A DNA stretch of 64,000 nucleotides. Origin: Theristus sp. LFF4_11. Lineage: Eukaryota > Nematoda > Chromadorea > Monhysterida > Xyalidae. How positions within the stretch are numbered: position 1 is the first letter of the stretch; the number at the start of each line of letters is the position of its first letter. A program made the position numbers and the translations under genes. Location of the stretch: NCBI GenBank assembly GCA_030248135.1, contig JASANC010005521.1:40833-104832 (forward strand), in the 5' to 3' direction. A model generated the notes under the pieces. The model did not search any database. It saw only the letters and a program-made list of their open reading frames with translations, and was not told the DNA's origin. This document shows positions 37,476 to 49,906 of the stretch, one piece after another.

Positions 37476-39673
37476 ATGAGTGAAGACGTTGTAGCCGCCG
37501 AAAAACTACTCCGAGATGAGTTGGTTGGCTACGACGCCACGTCAAATTTGGAATTCCATTTGAAGGTTGTTGTTGTTTGTGACTTTGGCTGAAACCTGTT
37601 GTTGAGTCCGATCCGATGTAGTGTCACCAACCGAAAGCTAGTTTTTGTTGAAGGTGCTGGCTCTGCAGAAAAAGGGACGACACATTTCTCATTTCGGTTT
37701 TGGCCAATCGCCGTTCCCCGTGCCGGAGTGCATACAAAAAGCGTTGAGGCAGTCTGCTGATGTTCACGAATACCTTCCCACTGCGGGTACTGCACCGCAT
37801 TTGGACTGCGCAATGCAACGCGATTACTACCGTTTGTCGACCATTTTAAATTTTACACTTACCACAGCGTTTCTGGCTGCAGGAATACCAAAGCTACGAG
37901 GTCGCATCGTTGAGTTTCATGTCAATAATGGCGACTTTTCACATTTCGACATTGACTCGGTGATCATTGGTGCTGGTTCGATCCAGCTTGCAGCGCTGAT
38001 ATTCAACGTTTTTCGTGGAGGTGTTCAATATCGTTTCATTCTTTAAATATGGAACGAGATTTAGAACGAGAATGCACGAACTCGCAGATGTGATTTTGGT
38101 GTCGCCCACGTGGCCTGCGTATCCGGTGGTCGCCCACCTGCACAACCGACCGGTGCACATTCTTCACACCACGCACGGCCAGCGGTATTTCCCCTCTGCT
38201 GACAACCTTGCAGAAGTGCGTGTTGCGGAGAAGCACTCAAGATTCAGCGCGGTCATTCACTGATGAATTCAAATTATAGACGTTGCCTTGTGATTGGAAC
38301 AAACGAAACAGATTCAGTGTATTTGCAGTTCGTCCAAAAGCATTGTGTCGCTGACGACTACAAAATAATGGTGCTAAACTCACCGAACAATCCCACTGGC
38401 CTCAGCTTGTCTGAGGATTGTTTGAAAGAACTGGCGTTAGTTTTGGTTTACTTTCGTCTTAAATCTAGCCTAAATTCGTTTCTCAAAACTTTTTAGCACT
38501 GTTTGTCGAAAACATAAAATATTGGTGTTAAGCGATGAAATATACGCTCGTCTTCAATTCAACGGCGTTCATAAATCGATAGCTATGGTAAGTGTAGTTA
38601 AGTGTGAAAGCAATCTTTTGAATAATATACGGTACTTTCAACAGAAATAATTTACAGCACTACCCGGAAGGAACGATTGTGATGAGTGGACTGTCAAAAT
38701 GGGCCAGTCTCGGCGGCTGGCGTGTACGTTGCGTATCGAAGCGCGTGGTCGTTTTTAGTTGCGGCAACGTTTGAGTGCACGTGCGTGTGTGCAACGTTGC
38801 CACATTCTGTACGCAGCTTGGCTACGCACTGTTCCCGGCTGAGCTGCACCACTTGCGTGACGCGTGTCGCATGGCTGCACGTCACGAATACACGTGTGCA
38901 CCGGCACCACTGCAGTACGCTGTGTTGAGTGCGTTCCACAGAGACAAGGACGAATTGCACATGTACATTGTGCACACGCGAAAAATACTCGCTGCTGTCG
39001 CTCGATACTGCCATCGGTAGCGATCAGGCCGATTGTACAGCTTCATTGCAACTTTATTGGATACCTGTTTTGATTCCCAATTAGACGCATGTTAAATATG
39101 CTGTTGCACCGTACTTTCGTAGCGTCTTTTATTTGATTCTTGCATAAATACACAGTAACTGCTGTTTCAGTGCACTGGTCGACGTTGGATGCCTCGTGCA
39201 CCCTGCAGACGGTGGTTACTATTTGATGCCTGAATTTCAGACGCTTGTCGGCAAGTTTGCCAGCAGCCAAGAGCTCGCTAATCGCTTGCTGTCGGATGCC
39301 AGCGTGGCAGTAAGTCAAAACCCTGACAACGTTTTGTCACCTATTGCAAAATTGGATATAACCACAACAACAACACGAATTGCAAGGTCATGCCGACTCA
39401 TCCGATGTTCTCCCGGTCACCGGAAGAGTTGACCGTAAGACTGTGTTTTGTGAACTTCGACGGCGCAAAAGCGCTCGCTGCTAGTTTGCGCTTGGGCAGT
39501 CAAGCAAATCTCGACGATGCATTCGTTGAAACAAATTGTCAAGAAACTGTCGATGGTGTCAAGGTATGTCATTCAACTGCAAATCTCGTATAACCGACTT
39601 CCACACCACAAATTCACACTGTTTTTTTCAGCGGTTGGTTGATTTTGTGAAACAACTGCAAGAGGACGATTGA
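37476..39673 (+). CDS. Class I/II PLP-dependent aminotransferase
   Basis: Eleven exons: 37476-37565, 37654-37786, 37883-38020, 38088-38215, 38329-38435, 38497-38587, 38658-38723, 38817-39016, 39171-39309, 39387-39563 and 39632-39673. All phases close, giving 436 residues. Fold-type I motifs occur in order: FGFGQSPFPVPE and EYLPTAGIPKLRG near the N-terminus, LNSPNNPTG (179-187), LVLSDEIYARL with Asp212 and Tyr215, and MSGLSKWASLGGWR with the PLP lysine at Lys243. Then come HPADGGYYLMPEF and RLCFVNFDGAKAL near the C-terminus. It should transfer amino groups between an amino acid and a 2-oxo acid using PLP, probably in the cytosol. The substrate cannot be told. The GQSPFPVP/GLSKW/GGWR pattern recalls a bacterial-type subgroup better than the usual animal aspartate or tyrosine aminotransferases (from memory of the families). 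No targeting peptide is seen. Confidence 0.88.
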
Positions 39674-40556
39674 AATAATTCAAAAAACGCACATGCACTT
39701 GCATTGCGTACGTGTGTTTCAAGAAATTGGTGATGTTGTTATGTCGATTTCACGCATTCTTAACTGTTCGAAAACTAACCTCTTGCTGGCGTACACCATA
39801 ATACGGATAAAAAAACTGCATACATGAGAGGGTGATTGCAACATTATAAGGCATTCCACAAGCACATAAACTGAGCTTCTTGCACGCAGGGTAACACCAA
39901 CCTTGACATGAATTGCCAGAGTGACATGTTCTCTGCAACTATACTGATAAGAATCTGCCAACTTATCCTAATATTTCTGCGTTGCTTGTGGAGCAGCCAG
40001 TGGGCAGCTCCACTGTTGCGCGCGCAACTGAATCCTGCACAGTCATATTATAGTAAAATGTCGTAATTTCTATAAATGCTGTCAGAAGTAAACACTTGCG
40101 CCACCACCGCGACGTGACATCACTTAACAACATATTGGTTAATGTAAAATTGATCTCCTGAAGAGATAAGCGTCGTGTTGTGCGTGTGGTTGACTTGACA
40201 TGAAGAAAAGAAACAAACAACATGCGAAAGATGAACTAACGCGCATGCTGCGGCCGCCCGCACAAGCCGGAGGATTATTTTAACTGCGACACATGTTTGT
40301 CGAAATCTAATGTTTTGATTCGCAAAAATACCGCGACGAAATGTGTTTTGTTTGTTTATGGTGTTTTGTACTTCCAGTGTTCGCTGCGAAACTGGTTTAG
40401 TTTTCTTCATTTATCAGTTTTATCGCAATTTTACATGTTTTCCTTTCAACATGTAAACAATGTTTTCCAAGACCGTGAATGCCGTTGAAATTTGGCAGCG
40501 TGTCTGTGCCGAAATATCGAGGTTTTTATCAATAATGCTGTTTTTACTTTAGCAAA
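39674..40556. other. Intergenic spacer between aminotransferase and P450
   Basis: No exon seen. TTTACTTTAG just before the P450 ATG (40557) looks like a splice acceptor, so a 5' untranslated exon or intron may occupy part of this stretch. Confidence 0.4.
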
Positions 40557-43500
40557 ATGATCGCCCTTTGGATGGTCGGTTTGTTTTTGTTGTCACTGCT
40601 ACTGTACATCTGTTATAAATGGCACTATCCAGCACATTACAAGCACATGAACGAAATGATCAAGACGCACGGACCTTTGCCGTGGCCGGTCATTGGCACC
40701 GTTGGCAAGACTGGCACGCTGGGTAAGTTAGCGGGCAGACACTGATGACACCGATTGCAACGTGCAACTTTTGCATAGCAACGCGTCGTTTCCGAAACTA
40801 TGTCAGAACTTTTTATTTAACTTACAAAATCAAGCGGTTCCGAAAAAAGTTAGCGGTGTTCGTTTTCTCAGCGAGAAATGGCTGGTTGCTTTTGTACGTA
40901 TTTCACACTTGCTTGGCAACGTTGCAAATTCACTGCACTAAACAATCGCTTGAATGTTTGTTGAACGCGTGGTTGCGTTTCCAGAGATCACGCACCACCT
41001 CCAGGAGATGCAACTGACCTATGGCAGTCCAATGTACGCGAAGTTCGGATGGCTGTACGGTGTAATGTTGAGCGATGCGGACAGCATTGAGGTGCACAGT
41101 TCACGTGTCACGCCAAGTTATAAAATGTAACTTCTAAACGTTTTCAGTATCATCATTAATCAGCCTGATGTTGCAGGTGGCCTTATCCGACAGTTATAAC
41201 ATTCGCAAAGGCATCACTTATGACGTGCTGAGGCCGTGGTTCGGCAACGGATTGCTGACGAGGTGACAACGCTGCAAACGATTTTCTTCTTAACTACTTT
41301 AAAACAACACTGAAGATGTTGTAGTTCTGGCGCCGAATGGCACAAGCAACGCAAGCTGCTGACGCCGACGTTTCACTTTCGGATACTGGCCGACTTTCTG
41401 CCGATCATGAACGATGCCGCTCGTGTGCTGGTCGAGTGCATTCGTGAGAAAGACACTGACACGTTCGACATCGTCTTTCTCATTACACTGTGCGGCTTGG
41501 ACGTCATCATGGAAACGTCGATGGGCAGAAAAATCAACGCGCTCAGAGATCCGGATTCACCGTAAGATCTTAATTGCAGAAACACGACGACACCGATTTC
41601 AATTGCGATTCGACGGACTAGTCAATCAATCACAAGATGTTTCAGGTATGTCCGTGCCGTGACCAGTTTTACAGAAATGGCCGTCAATCGAATCGCCAAA
41701 CCGTGGCTTTGGCCAGAGTGCATTTTCTCGCTCACTCCAAACGGTCGAAGGAGTGCGGCCGCTCTGAAAGTGCTGCTAGACTTTACGACTGAGGTAATTG
41801 ATTGCACTTCTTCCTACATTCCATGAGAATGCACATTGCTACAGCTGCAGCTGCTCACCACTTTCTATGCAAGAACTATGATTTTTTCAATACCAGACAT
41901 TAAGCGAACGCGAGAGTGCCATGATGGAGGACGATGCAAATCAAAATGACGAACGTAACGTGAAAAAGCGACTGGCTTTCATGGATTTGCTGCTTGATAT
42001 GAAGCGCCTCGGGAAACTGACGGCAAAGGAGGTCCGCGAACAAGTTGACACGTTCATGTTTGAAGTTGGTTCAGTTTTTTTCATTTTTTTGTTTATTTTT
42101 TTCGTGGTCGATGTTGGTCACCACACTGATGAATTTGCATCGCAGGGACACGAAACAACAAGCACAGGCATGATTTACTGTGTGTATATGATGGCCAGAT
42201 TTCCAGACATACAAGCCGAAGTGCGTGAGGAGTTGAACAATCTTCTAGGTTTGTTTGTTCAAAAACTTATAATTGTAATCGAAATAGCGAATTTATTGAT
42301 TCCTGACTGCAGAAGAAGACGATTAATAAAAAATCTGCCCATGACAACTACCGTACATTGATTTTTTTCATAAACTTCAGGTCCTGACAGGAATGCGCAG
42401 CCGACTTATGAGCAACTGGGCGAGATGAAACTTCTGGACGCATTCATCAAGGAGACGCTGCGCATCTTCCCGCCTGTGCCCATGATCGCACGCGAGACCG
42501 ACCGTGACATCACGCTCAGTGAGTTTGTGCGTTTTATTCCTTGGTCTTGTGAACTTGATGACGCGTCATTGAGCGCCGATTGTTTTCCATTCTTGTGTTT
42601 TCAGAAAATGGCTGTGTCATCTCGCCGGGGACTGTATTGTCGATGGACTTTTATCTTCTGCATCGCGATCCAAAGCATTTTCCTGATCCACTGGCGTTCA
42701 AGCCGAGCAGATTCTTTGCTGAAAACTGCATCGGCCGCCATCCGTTCGCTTACTGTCCGTTTGCGGCTGGTCTTCGAAATTGCATTGGTCCGTTTTTTTA
42801 AGTTTGATTTCTTCTTTGATATTTTCTTTCCTTGATATACAGTATGGGCCTGCATTCATTGCAAATTAACGCCGATTGCACGAAAAAGTGGGGGGTTTTG
42901 TATGGAAGTGCCGGGCCATGGAATCATATTCCAACTAAGGGTAGGGGGTTGTACAACTCAACAAGGCGCTTCATTTTCACTTAGCAACCATACCCTAATT
43001 CCCCCTATTTGCAGCACTTTTAGGGCTTATAAGTCAAAAAACCCTCGATTTTTTTCCATTTTTCGCAAAGTATACCATTTTCAACCAGCATTTTCAACAT
43101 TGGTGCAAACAAGCTAGGGCTTGAAATAGTGTGCGTTTTAAAGATCTCGCGGAGCTCTTTCACTTACACGTACACTACATAAAGGGACTTTTTCCTATTT
43201 TCCGTGGTAAGCTTCGCAAAATTACTTTTTTTGAAAAAATTTGCTATTTTTTGTAAAACATGTTTTTGAGCTCATAAACACAATTTTTTGATTTTCATTT
43301 TTAGTTCTACAGGGGGGTTTTCGGGGTCGCTGAATTTGAATCTGAACTTAGATTTTTGCCCCGGGCATTTTTTTGCCTCCAAATTGGGCAAAAACATGTT
43401 TTTTTGCGTTTATCAGTGTTTTTTGTTTTAGTGTTTTAATTTTATGCGTGGATTTTATTTAAAATGCTATTTTATAATAGCTTTACAACCGCTGTACTTG

Positions 43501-45038
43501 AATCCGTTTTAATATTTTGCAACTGACCACTTGCTTTCACCCAAAAAGGGGTAAAATGCGGATTTTTTGCCTTTTTCATACGTTTTCATTCCACAGTGAA
43601 AAAAAAACAATAGAAACAACTTTTAATTTTAATTTTTAATTCTCCAGAGGGTTTTCAAGATTGCGCAATCCGAATCTGATTTTAGATTTTTGCCTCGGGC
43701 ATATTTTGCCCTAAAATTTTGCAAAAACATGGTTTTAAAGATTGTTTTAAAGCTTATTTGTTACTATGAAACGAAAACGTCTGAAAAAAGGCAAAAAATC
43801 CATGTTTTACCCATTTTTGAGAAAGAAAATGGTCCGTTACAAAATATAATAACGGATTCAAGCACAGCGGTTGTGAAGCTATTAGAAAATTTAAAAAAAA
43901 TCCACACTTAAAATTCGAAATTAAAACAAACAAAAACACTGGAAAACGCTAAAAATGTTTTTGCAAAATTTTAGGGCAAAAAATGCCCGAGGCAAAAATC
44001 TAAAATCAGATTCGGATTGCGCAATCTCTAAACTCCCTTGGAGAATTAAAAATTAAAACTAAAAGTTGTTTCTATTGTTTTTTTCACTGTGGAATGAAAA
44101 CGTATGAAAAAAGCAAAAAATCCGCATTTTACCCCTTTTTGGGTGAAAGCAAGTGGTCAGTTGCAAAATATGAAAACGGATTCAAGTACAGCGGTTGTAA
44201 AGCTATTGTAAAATAGCATTTTAAATAAAATCCACGTATAAAATTAAAACACTAAAACAAAAAACACTGAAAAACGCAAAAAAAACATGTTTTTGCCCAA
44301 TTTTAGGGCAAAAAAATGCCCGGGGCAAAAATCTAAGTTCATATTCAAATTCAGCGACCCCGAAAACCCCCCTGTAGAACTAAAAATGAAAATCAAAAAA
44401 TTGTGTTTATGAGCTCAAAAACATGTTTTACAAAAAATAGCAAAATTTTTCAAAAAAGTAATTTTGCGAAGCTTACCACGGAAAACAGGAAAAAGTCCCT
44501 TTATGTAGTGTACGTGTAAGTGAAAGAGCTCCGCGAGATCTTCAAAACGCACACTATTTCAAGCCCTAGCTTGTTTGCACCAATGTTGAAAATGCTGGTT
44601 GAAAATGGTATACTTTGCGAAAAATGGAAAAAATCGAGGGTTTTTTGACTTATAAGCCCTAAAAGTGCTGCAAATAAGGGGAATTAGGGTATGGTTGCTA
44701 AGTGAATATGAAGCGCCTTGTTGAGTTGTACAACCCCCTACCCTTAGTTAGAATATGATTCCATGGCCCGCTAGACCCCCCCACTTATTCGTGCAATCGG
44801 CGTTAAAAATTATTCTTGAGTTCATGTCACACTTGAGTGTACTCAGTGTTATTTAACCATTATGAATCACACAGGCCAAAAGTTTGCAATGAACGAGATG
44901 CGCGCGGTGTTGTGTCACGTGGTGCGCAACTTTCATATTTCAACGCAACAAACACCTGAAGAAATGGACATTTGCTACAACATGGTACTTCGGTCGCTCA
45001 ATGGTGTTTGGGTGTCGTTCAAACCGATTGAAGATTGA
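40557..45038 (+). CDS. Cytochrome P450, CYP4-like
   Basis: Ten exons: 40557-40722, 40985-41091, 41177-41262, 41325-41561, 41646-41793, 41897-42064, 42146-42248, 42381-42518, 42605-42787 and 44875-45038. All phases close, giving 499 residues. An N-terminal membrane anchor ([19 protein letters not shown]) is followed by the proline hinge GPLPWPVIG. The I-helix oxygen-activation motif is FEGHETTS (303-310). The K-helix ExxR is ETLR (Glu363, Arg366). The haem loop [10 protein letters not shown] has Phe437, Gly440, Arg442, the axial Cys444 and Gly446. Length and order match microsomal P450s, and the GHETT and haem-loop patterns fit the CYP3/CYP4 side, probably CYP4. Expected role: ER-bound monooxygenase of fatty-acid-like or xenobiotic substrates. 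The final intron, right after the haem-loop glycine, is 2,087 nt and is almost entirely a foldback element. Confidence 0.9.
42870..44802. mobile_element. Foldback element, 1.93 kb, TTAA-flanked
   Basis: Two arms of nearly 1 kb are reverse complements. The ends are CGCCGATTGCACGAA and TTCGTGCAATCGGCG, each bordered outside by TTAA (42866-42869 and 44803-44806). The arms remain alignable through most of their length, e.g. GGGTAGGGGGTTGTACAACT at the left against its complement at the right. Secondary inverted units occur around 43440-43900. No ORF of note. TTAA flanks are typical of piggyBac-type insertion, but the assignment is inference. Confidence 0.85.
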
Positions 45039-46017
45039 TTCCATTTTGAAAGCTTTGGTACTCTGATTAAAATTCAGTGTCTCACTCAATTTTTTTTCAT
45101 TCTTTCGTGTGTTTTCTTGAAGAATGCAAAAACCACCGCAATTTTTTGATATCTCGGGTCTTCCTGTCTACCTTTAATAAAACGTTTGGCTTCGGAGACC
45201 GATACAAGGCCTACGGTATGGCCGAATAAATAAGGTAGACCTTGTATTCTACCTCAAGGCGGAATTGGTCGCAGACTAGGAGTTGTCTTTTTCAAAAATG
45301 CCAAGATGATTTCAAATCGTGTGTGCAAAGGAGAAACAATGAACATAATAGCACAAAGAATGAATTAGTTAAAAAAAACCACGTCAAATTTGACACATAT
45401 TTGCGTTTCTAAACGTCTTTTTCTTTTCATTCAAATTTCGCGCGCTCCTTGCACCTGTAAAAAAGCTGCCATGTTTAATCGTCCATTCTGTACATTGTTT
45501 TCGTCTTGTCGAGTGAACTCACTGAAAACGTTTTTCTGTGGTTTGTAAAGCTTACTTGTCACAGATTGGATCTTGGACCGTAAAACGCCATTCACGGAGG
45601 TTGAAGCGCGCTTCAGCGCGCTGACGCGCATCACTTCGCTACACAAGATTCAAGATTCAAGATTTTATTTAACACGCAGCACCTTTAACAAAAACACAAT
45701 GATAAAAGAGTAACATAATGACAAAATTATTAAAACATGAATGAATGAATGAATACGCATTCATGAAGCAAAAAAACAGCGCGCTTAAGTTTTGGAACAT
45801 ACGCACATTCATACGCACGTTCATGTTAGCGCGCGTCCACGCGCTTCAGCGCCCGCGTGCATGAATATGCCTTAAAGCTGCATTCATGAAGATGAGCGTA
45901 GCCGTTTTTAAACATAGGGTAGCTACGCGGTCACTAAATACTGTTTCATGAATGTCCTTAAGAGTTCTGTGCATGAATATTAAATGTCCTGTATTGTGTT
46001 TCTGTTGTCATTTTTGA
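45039..46017. other. Intergenic, with LINE 3' end on the minus strand
   Basis: At 45643-45670 the plus strand reads CAAGATTCAAGATTTTATT. On the minus strand that is AATAAAATCTTG repeats, the tail of a non-LTR element running leftward. A 90-bp segment at about 45370-45460 recurs inverted near 56615-56700. No gene recognised. Confidence 0.45.
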
Positions 46018-48250
46018 TTGCGCAAAAATACGCCGCACAACCAAAATACGCCGCAAGGGAAGCGCGCCGCATGCCAAAATACGCCGCAGAAAATATGCAC
46101 ATGGCAAATTCAAAATACGCCGCAAACAAAATTCGCCGCAATCATTAAAACTGCTCAAAATCACACGGAAACAGCATAATTAAACAAAAGTTGACTCAGA
46201 TTTAATGAAACTAGACATAATCACAACAAAAAAATACATTTTCCAGGGTTTAACTGTTATTTGACAACGTGCTTAAAGTGTGTGCGGGGATCAGAAGTTG
46301 ATACGAATGTTGTTCTTTATTACCACCGCAATAGAAATGGGAAATTATATTTTGTGAGTTTTGGAACACACCCAACCGCAGCTTGTGGTATTGTATTGTG
46401 CACAGCTCGAGAAGTTGGGCGACAGACTTTCGGCGGTCATCGTTGCAGCAGATTTTCAATGCAGCAGCAGTATTACCCAGATTTTATTTCGCAATATAGA
46501 GCCCCTCGAGCTGTGGTTGGTGTCGATCGAAAGGCCAGCTTCCAGGCTACACTCACATGTATAACTCGGCAAATAAAGTTTAGTTTTTATATGAAAAAAA
46601 CAGTCGTAAAAAATATGTCACACGCGCACGCACTCGTTGCAAAGACGTTGCTTCACTTTTCTCCATGAAAACAAAACGACATTCTTTGGGCAACATATGC
46701 CAATAAAGTACTCGTGAACCGGGATACGATGAGCCATCGATAAGCTCAAACGGTAAAGGAACGAAGACGCAATGGTTTGTAAAAGGAAAAATTGTAAAAT
46801 ATCTCAAAAGTCAAAAATGAAGTACATGTCATTTTTTTAGGAAATGTAAACTTTTTAGAAAAACTTTTAAAGTCACCGAGTTTTTTGGGCTTGCATTATT
46901 GCGCATCAAATACGCTTTCGAACGCACCCAACCGCAGTCCGAAGCACTGCGCACAGCTCGAGAAAATCCGTGTGACAGGTTTTAACCGGTCGTACTTGCA
47001 ACACACTTTCACAACAGCAATCGGTTTTCTTGGATTTTCTTTTGCAGTATAGAACCCCACGAGCTGTGGTTGGTGTCGATCGAAAGGCCAGCTTCTAGGC
47101 TACAAGAACATGTGTAACTCGGCAAATGAAGTTTAGTTTTCATAAGAAAAAAACAGTCGTAAAAAATATGTCACACGCGCGCGCACTCGTTGCAAAGACG
47201 TTGCTTCACTTTTCTCCATGAAAACAAAACGACATTCTTTGGGCAACATATGCCAATAAAGTACTCGTGAACCGGGATGCGATGAGCCATCGATGAGCTC
47301 AAACGGTAAAGGAACGAAGACGCAATGGTCGCAATGGTTTGTGAAAGGAAAAATTGTAAAATATCTCAAAAGTCAAAAATGAAGTACATGTCATTTTTTT
47401 AGCAAATGTAAACTTTTTAGAAAAACTTTTAAAGTCACCGAGTTTTTTGGGCTTGCATTATTGCGCATCAAATACGCTTTCGAACGCACCCAACCGCAAC
47501 CCGAAGCACTGCGCACAGCTCGAGAAAATCCGTGTGACAGGTTTTAACCGGTCGTACTTGCAACACACTTTCACAACAGCAATCGGTTTTCTTTTATTTT
47601 CTTTTGCAGTATAAAACCCCACGAGCTGTGGTTAATGTCGATCGAAAGGCCAGCTTCTAGGCTACAAGCACATGTGTAACTCGGCAAATGAAGTTTAGTT
47701 TTCATAAATACATGTGCGTGTAGCCTGGAAGCTGGCCTTTCGATCGACACCAACCACAGTTCGAGGGGCTCTATATTGCGAAATAAAATCTGGGTAACAC
47801 TGCTGCTGCATTGAAAATCTGCTGCAACGATGACCGCCGAAAGTCTGTCACCCAACTTCTCGAGCTGTGCACAATACAATACCACAAGCTGCGGTTGGGT
47901 GTTCCAAAACTCACAAAATATAATTTCCCATTTCTATTGCAGTGGTAATAAAGAACAACATTCGTATCAACTTCTGATCCCCGCACACACTTAGCACGTT
48001 GTCAAATAACAGTTAAACCCTGGAAAATGTATTTTTTTGTTGTGATTATGTCTAGTTTCATTAAATCTGAGTCAACTTTCGTTTAATTATGCTGTTTCCG
48101 TGTGATTTTGAGCAGTTTTAATGATTGCGGCGAATTTTGTTTGCGGCGTATTTTGAATTTGCCATGTGCATATTTTCTGCGGCGTATTTTGGCATGCGGC
48201 GCGCTTCCCTTGCGGCGTATTTTGGTTGTGCGGCGAATTTTTGCGCAATC
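46018..48250. mobile_element. Foldback element, 2.2 kb, with internal tandem duplication
   Basis: Ends GATTGCGCAAAAAT and ATTTTTGCGCAATC open inverted arms of about 550 bp. These contain several ACGCCGCA-type motifs (for instance CAAAATACGCCGCA repeated four times). Between the arms (46580-47700) a unit of about 553 bp occurs twice in tandem. Open frames in the arms and units show no recognisable protein. Confidence 0.8.
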
Positions 48251-48604
48251 GTGTCGTCACGTGGGGGGGGGGGGTGCCGAAAATTTTTCAGTGGGGGGGG
48301 GTGTCGTCAGTCATGGTACAGTGACACCCCCCAGTGGTCAGTTCTATAAAAAGTGAATAGTGCTTGAAAAGTGAATAGTTCTACTCCAGTGGTCAGTTCT
48401 ATAAAAGTGAATAGTGTTTGAAAAGTGAACATTTTTACTCCAGGTCCAGGGGTGTTCCAAAAGTTAGTCTTTGAGAAATTCTGGAAAAATAATCGAGACA
48501 TGAGCTTCAAAGACAAACAGTTTTGCGTGGAAATTAGAAATATCAATCCAATCAATGGGAAACTTCGGTCAAAGGTGTCGTCGTCACGTGGGGGGGGGTG
48601 CGCG

Positions 48605-49313
48605 TAGGGTTGTTAAACAAAAATGAAATTTTTTTTTTAAAAGTGATTAAAAAAAAACAAAAATGCCGATTTTTTTTTTAAATTCGAAAAATTTTCCTCT
48701 AATATGCTCTGAAAACCTCAATTTTGGCACAATTTTTCGAAAGTTCAACAAAAATTTTCTTTGATTATACCTCGTAAAACCTGTAGCAGTCGATTTTGTG
48801 TCGTTTTACCGACTGATTTTAGGCTTCGACAACATCTGCGATGAAGTTTTTGAGCGTCCCAAAGCTTAGCCTACCATTTCCGATGCAGATAAGGTGACGA
48901 TTCGCCTCGCAGAGCGTCCGATTGTGCTCGCTGCTCCGTTTGCAAGCGCTACGTTGTCTGGTTGCTGCTTCGTGTCGTGTCGTCGCGACACCATCAGAAG
49001 AATTGATCGAATTTCAAGGCGGTATGTTTGTCTTCACTTCAGCATTAGCTTAGCTGGGGACAATTAGTGACGTTTTGGAGGTCAAAACACAAGAAGAGGC
49101 ATGGTGACGGTTTGGAAAAGGGGTAATTGAGGTCACCAAAACAAAATCTGCAAAGTTCCGCCATACGGGAGTCATTCGGGAGGCGCTTGCATATCATATG
49201 TGGTTCTTCGGACTCCCTGATTGATTTAGCACAACTTTGATTTTTGAAATTAAAAAAAAAATAATAATAAAAAAAACAAAAATGACGATTTTTGTTTTTT
49301 TTTAACAACCCTA
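48605..49313. mobile_element. hAT-like MITE with 8-bp target duplication
   Basis: A 709-bp element, TAGGGTTGTTAAA.. to ..TTTTAACAACCCTA, is flanked on each side by GGTGCGCG (48597-48604 and 49314-49321). It is non-coding. The same family makes up much of 25145-26275. An 8-bp duplication fits hAT. Confidence 0.82.
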
Positions 49314-49906
49314 GGTGCGCGCAACACATAGCACACACGCGCGCAGCGTTCCAACACTTTTGGTCGCCACTGTAGTCATAGTTGTTCCAGAGCCATAGTT
49401 AACACAAATTCCAGTCGATTCTAGTTAACACAAATTTTTATCACAAATATGAATGTCACTTTTTTTGGAAGCCCACTTTTTGCTGAAACATTATTGTAAA
49501 AAACCAAGAAAACACGGTTACCACCCGTCGAGTTGCATTACACCACAACGCAAGCAACTTTTGATTGATCGATTTGTTGCTTTTTCACCAGCATTGTAAT
49601 TATTCGTGATGCATGCACGCTGCAACAATAATCTGAGAAAGTCATTTAGATGTTCAAAAGAAATTGACAGCTGCGCATCGCAATGATTGCAATTTTTATG
49701 CTGACCATAATTGTGCACTTTACCAGTTCGATTAGTGGTTTCACTTGTGGTAGACTTTGTTGTGTAGTCTTCTTGCTTACAAAACAAACCCGTTTGGTTG
49801 ATTTGTATCGTGCCTGGTTGTGGTTGGGCATTGCTGTGCCATAACACCCAGAGTGTACTGGTATTCAAACAAGGATTTCCCGCAAAACGCACTGCAACCG
49901 ACATCC

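Noticed and set aside
46261..46668. 135-codon plus-strand frame in the foldback arm
   Set aside because: It reappears in the inverted arm as non-coding mirror sequence and shows no domain, so it is explained by the repeat.
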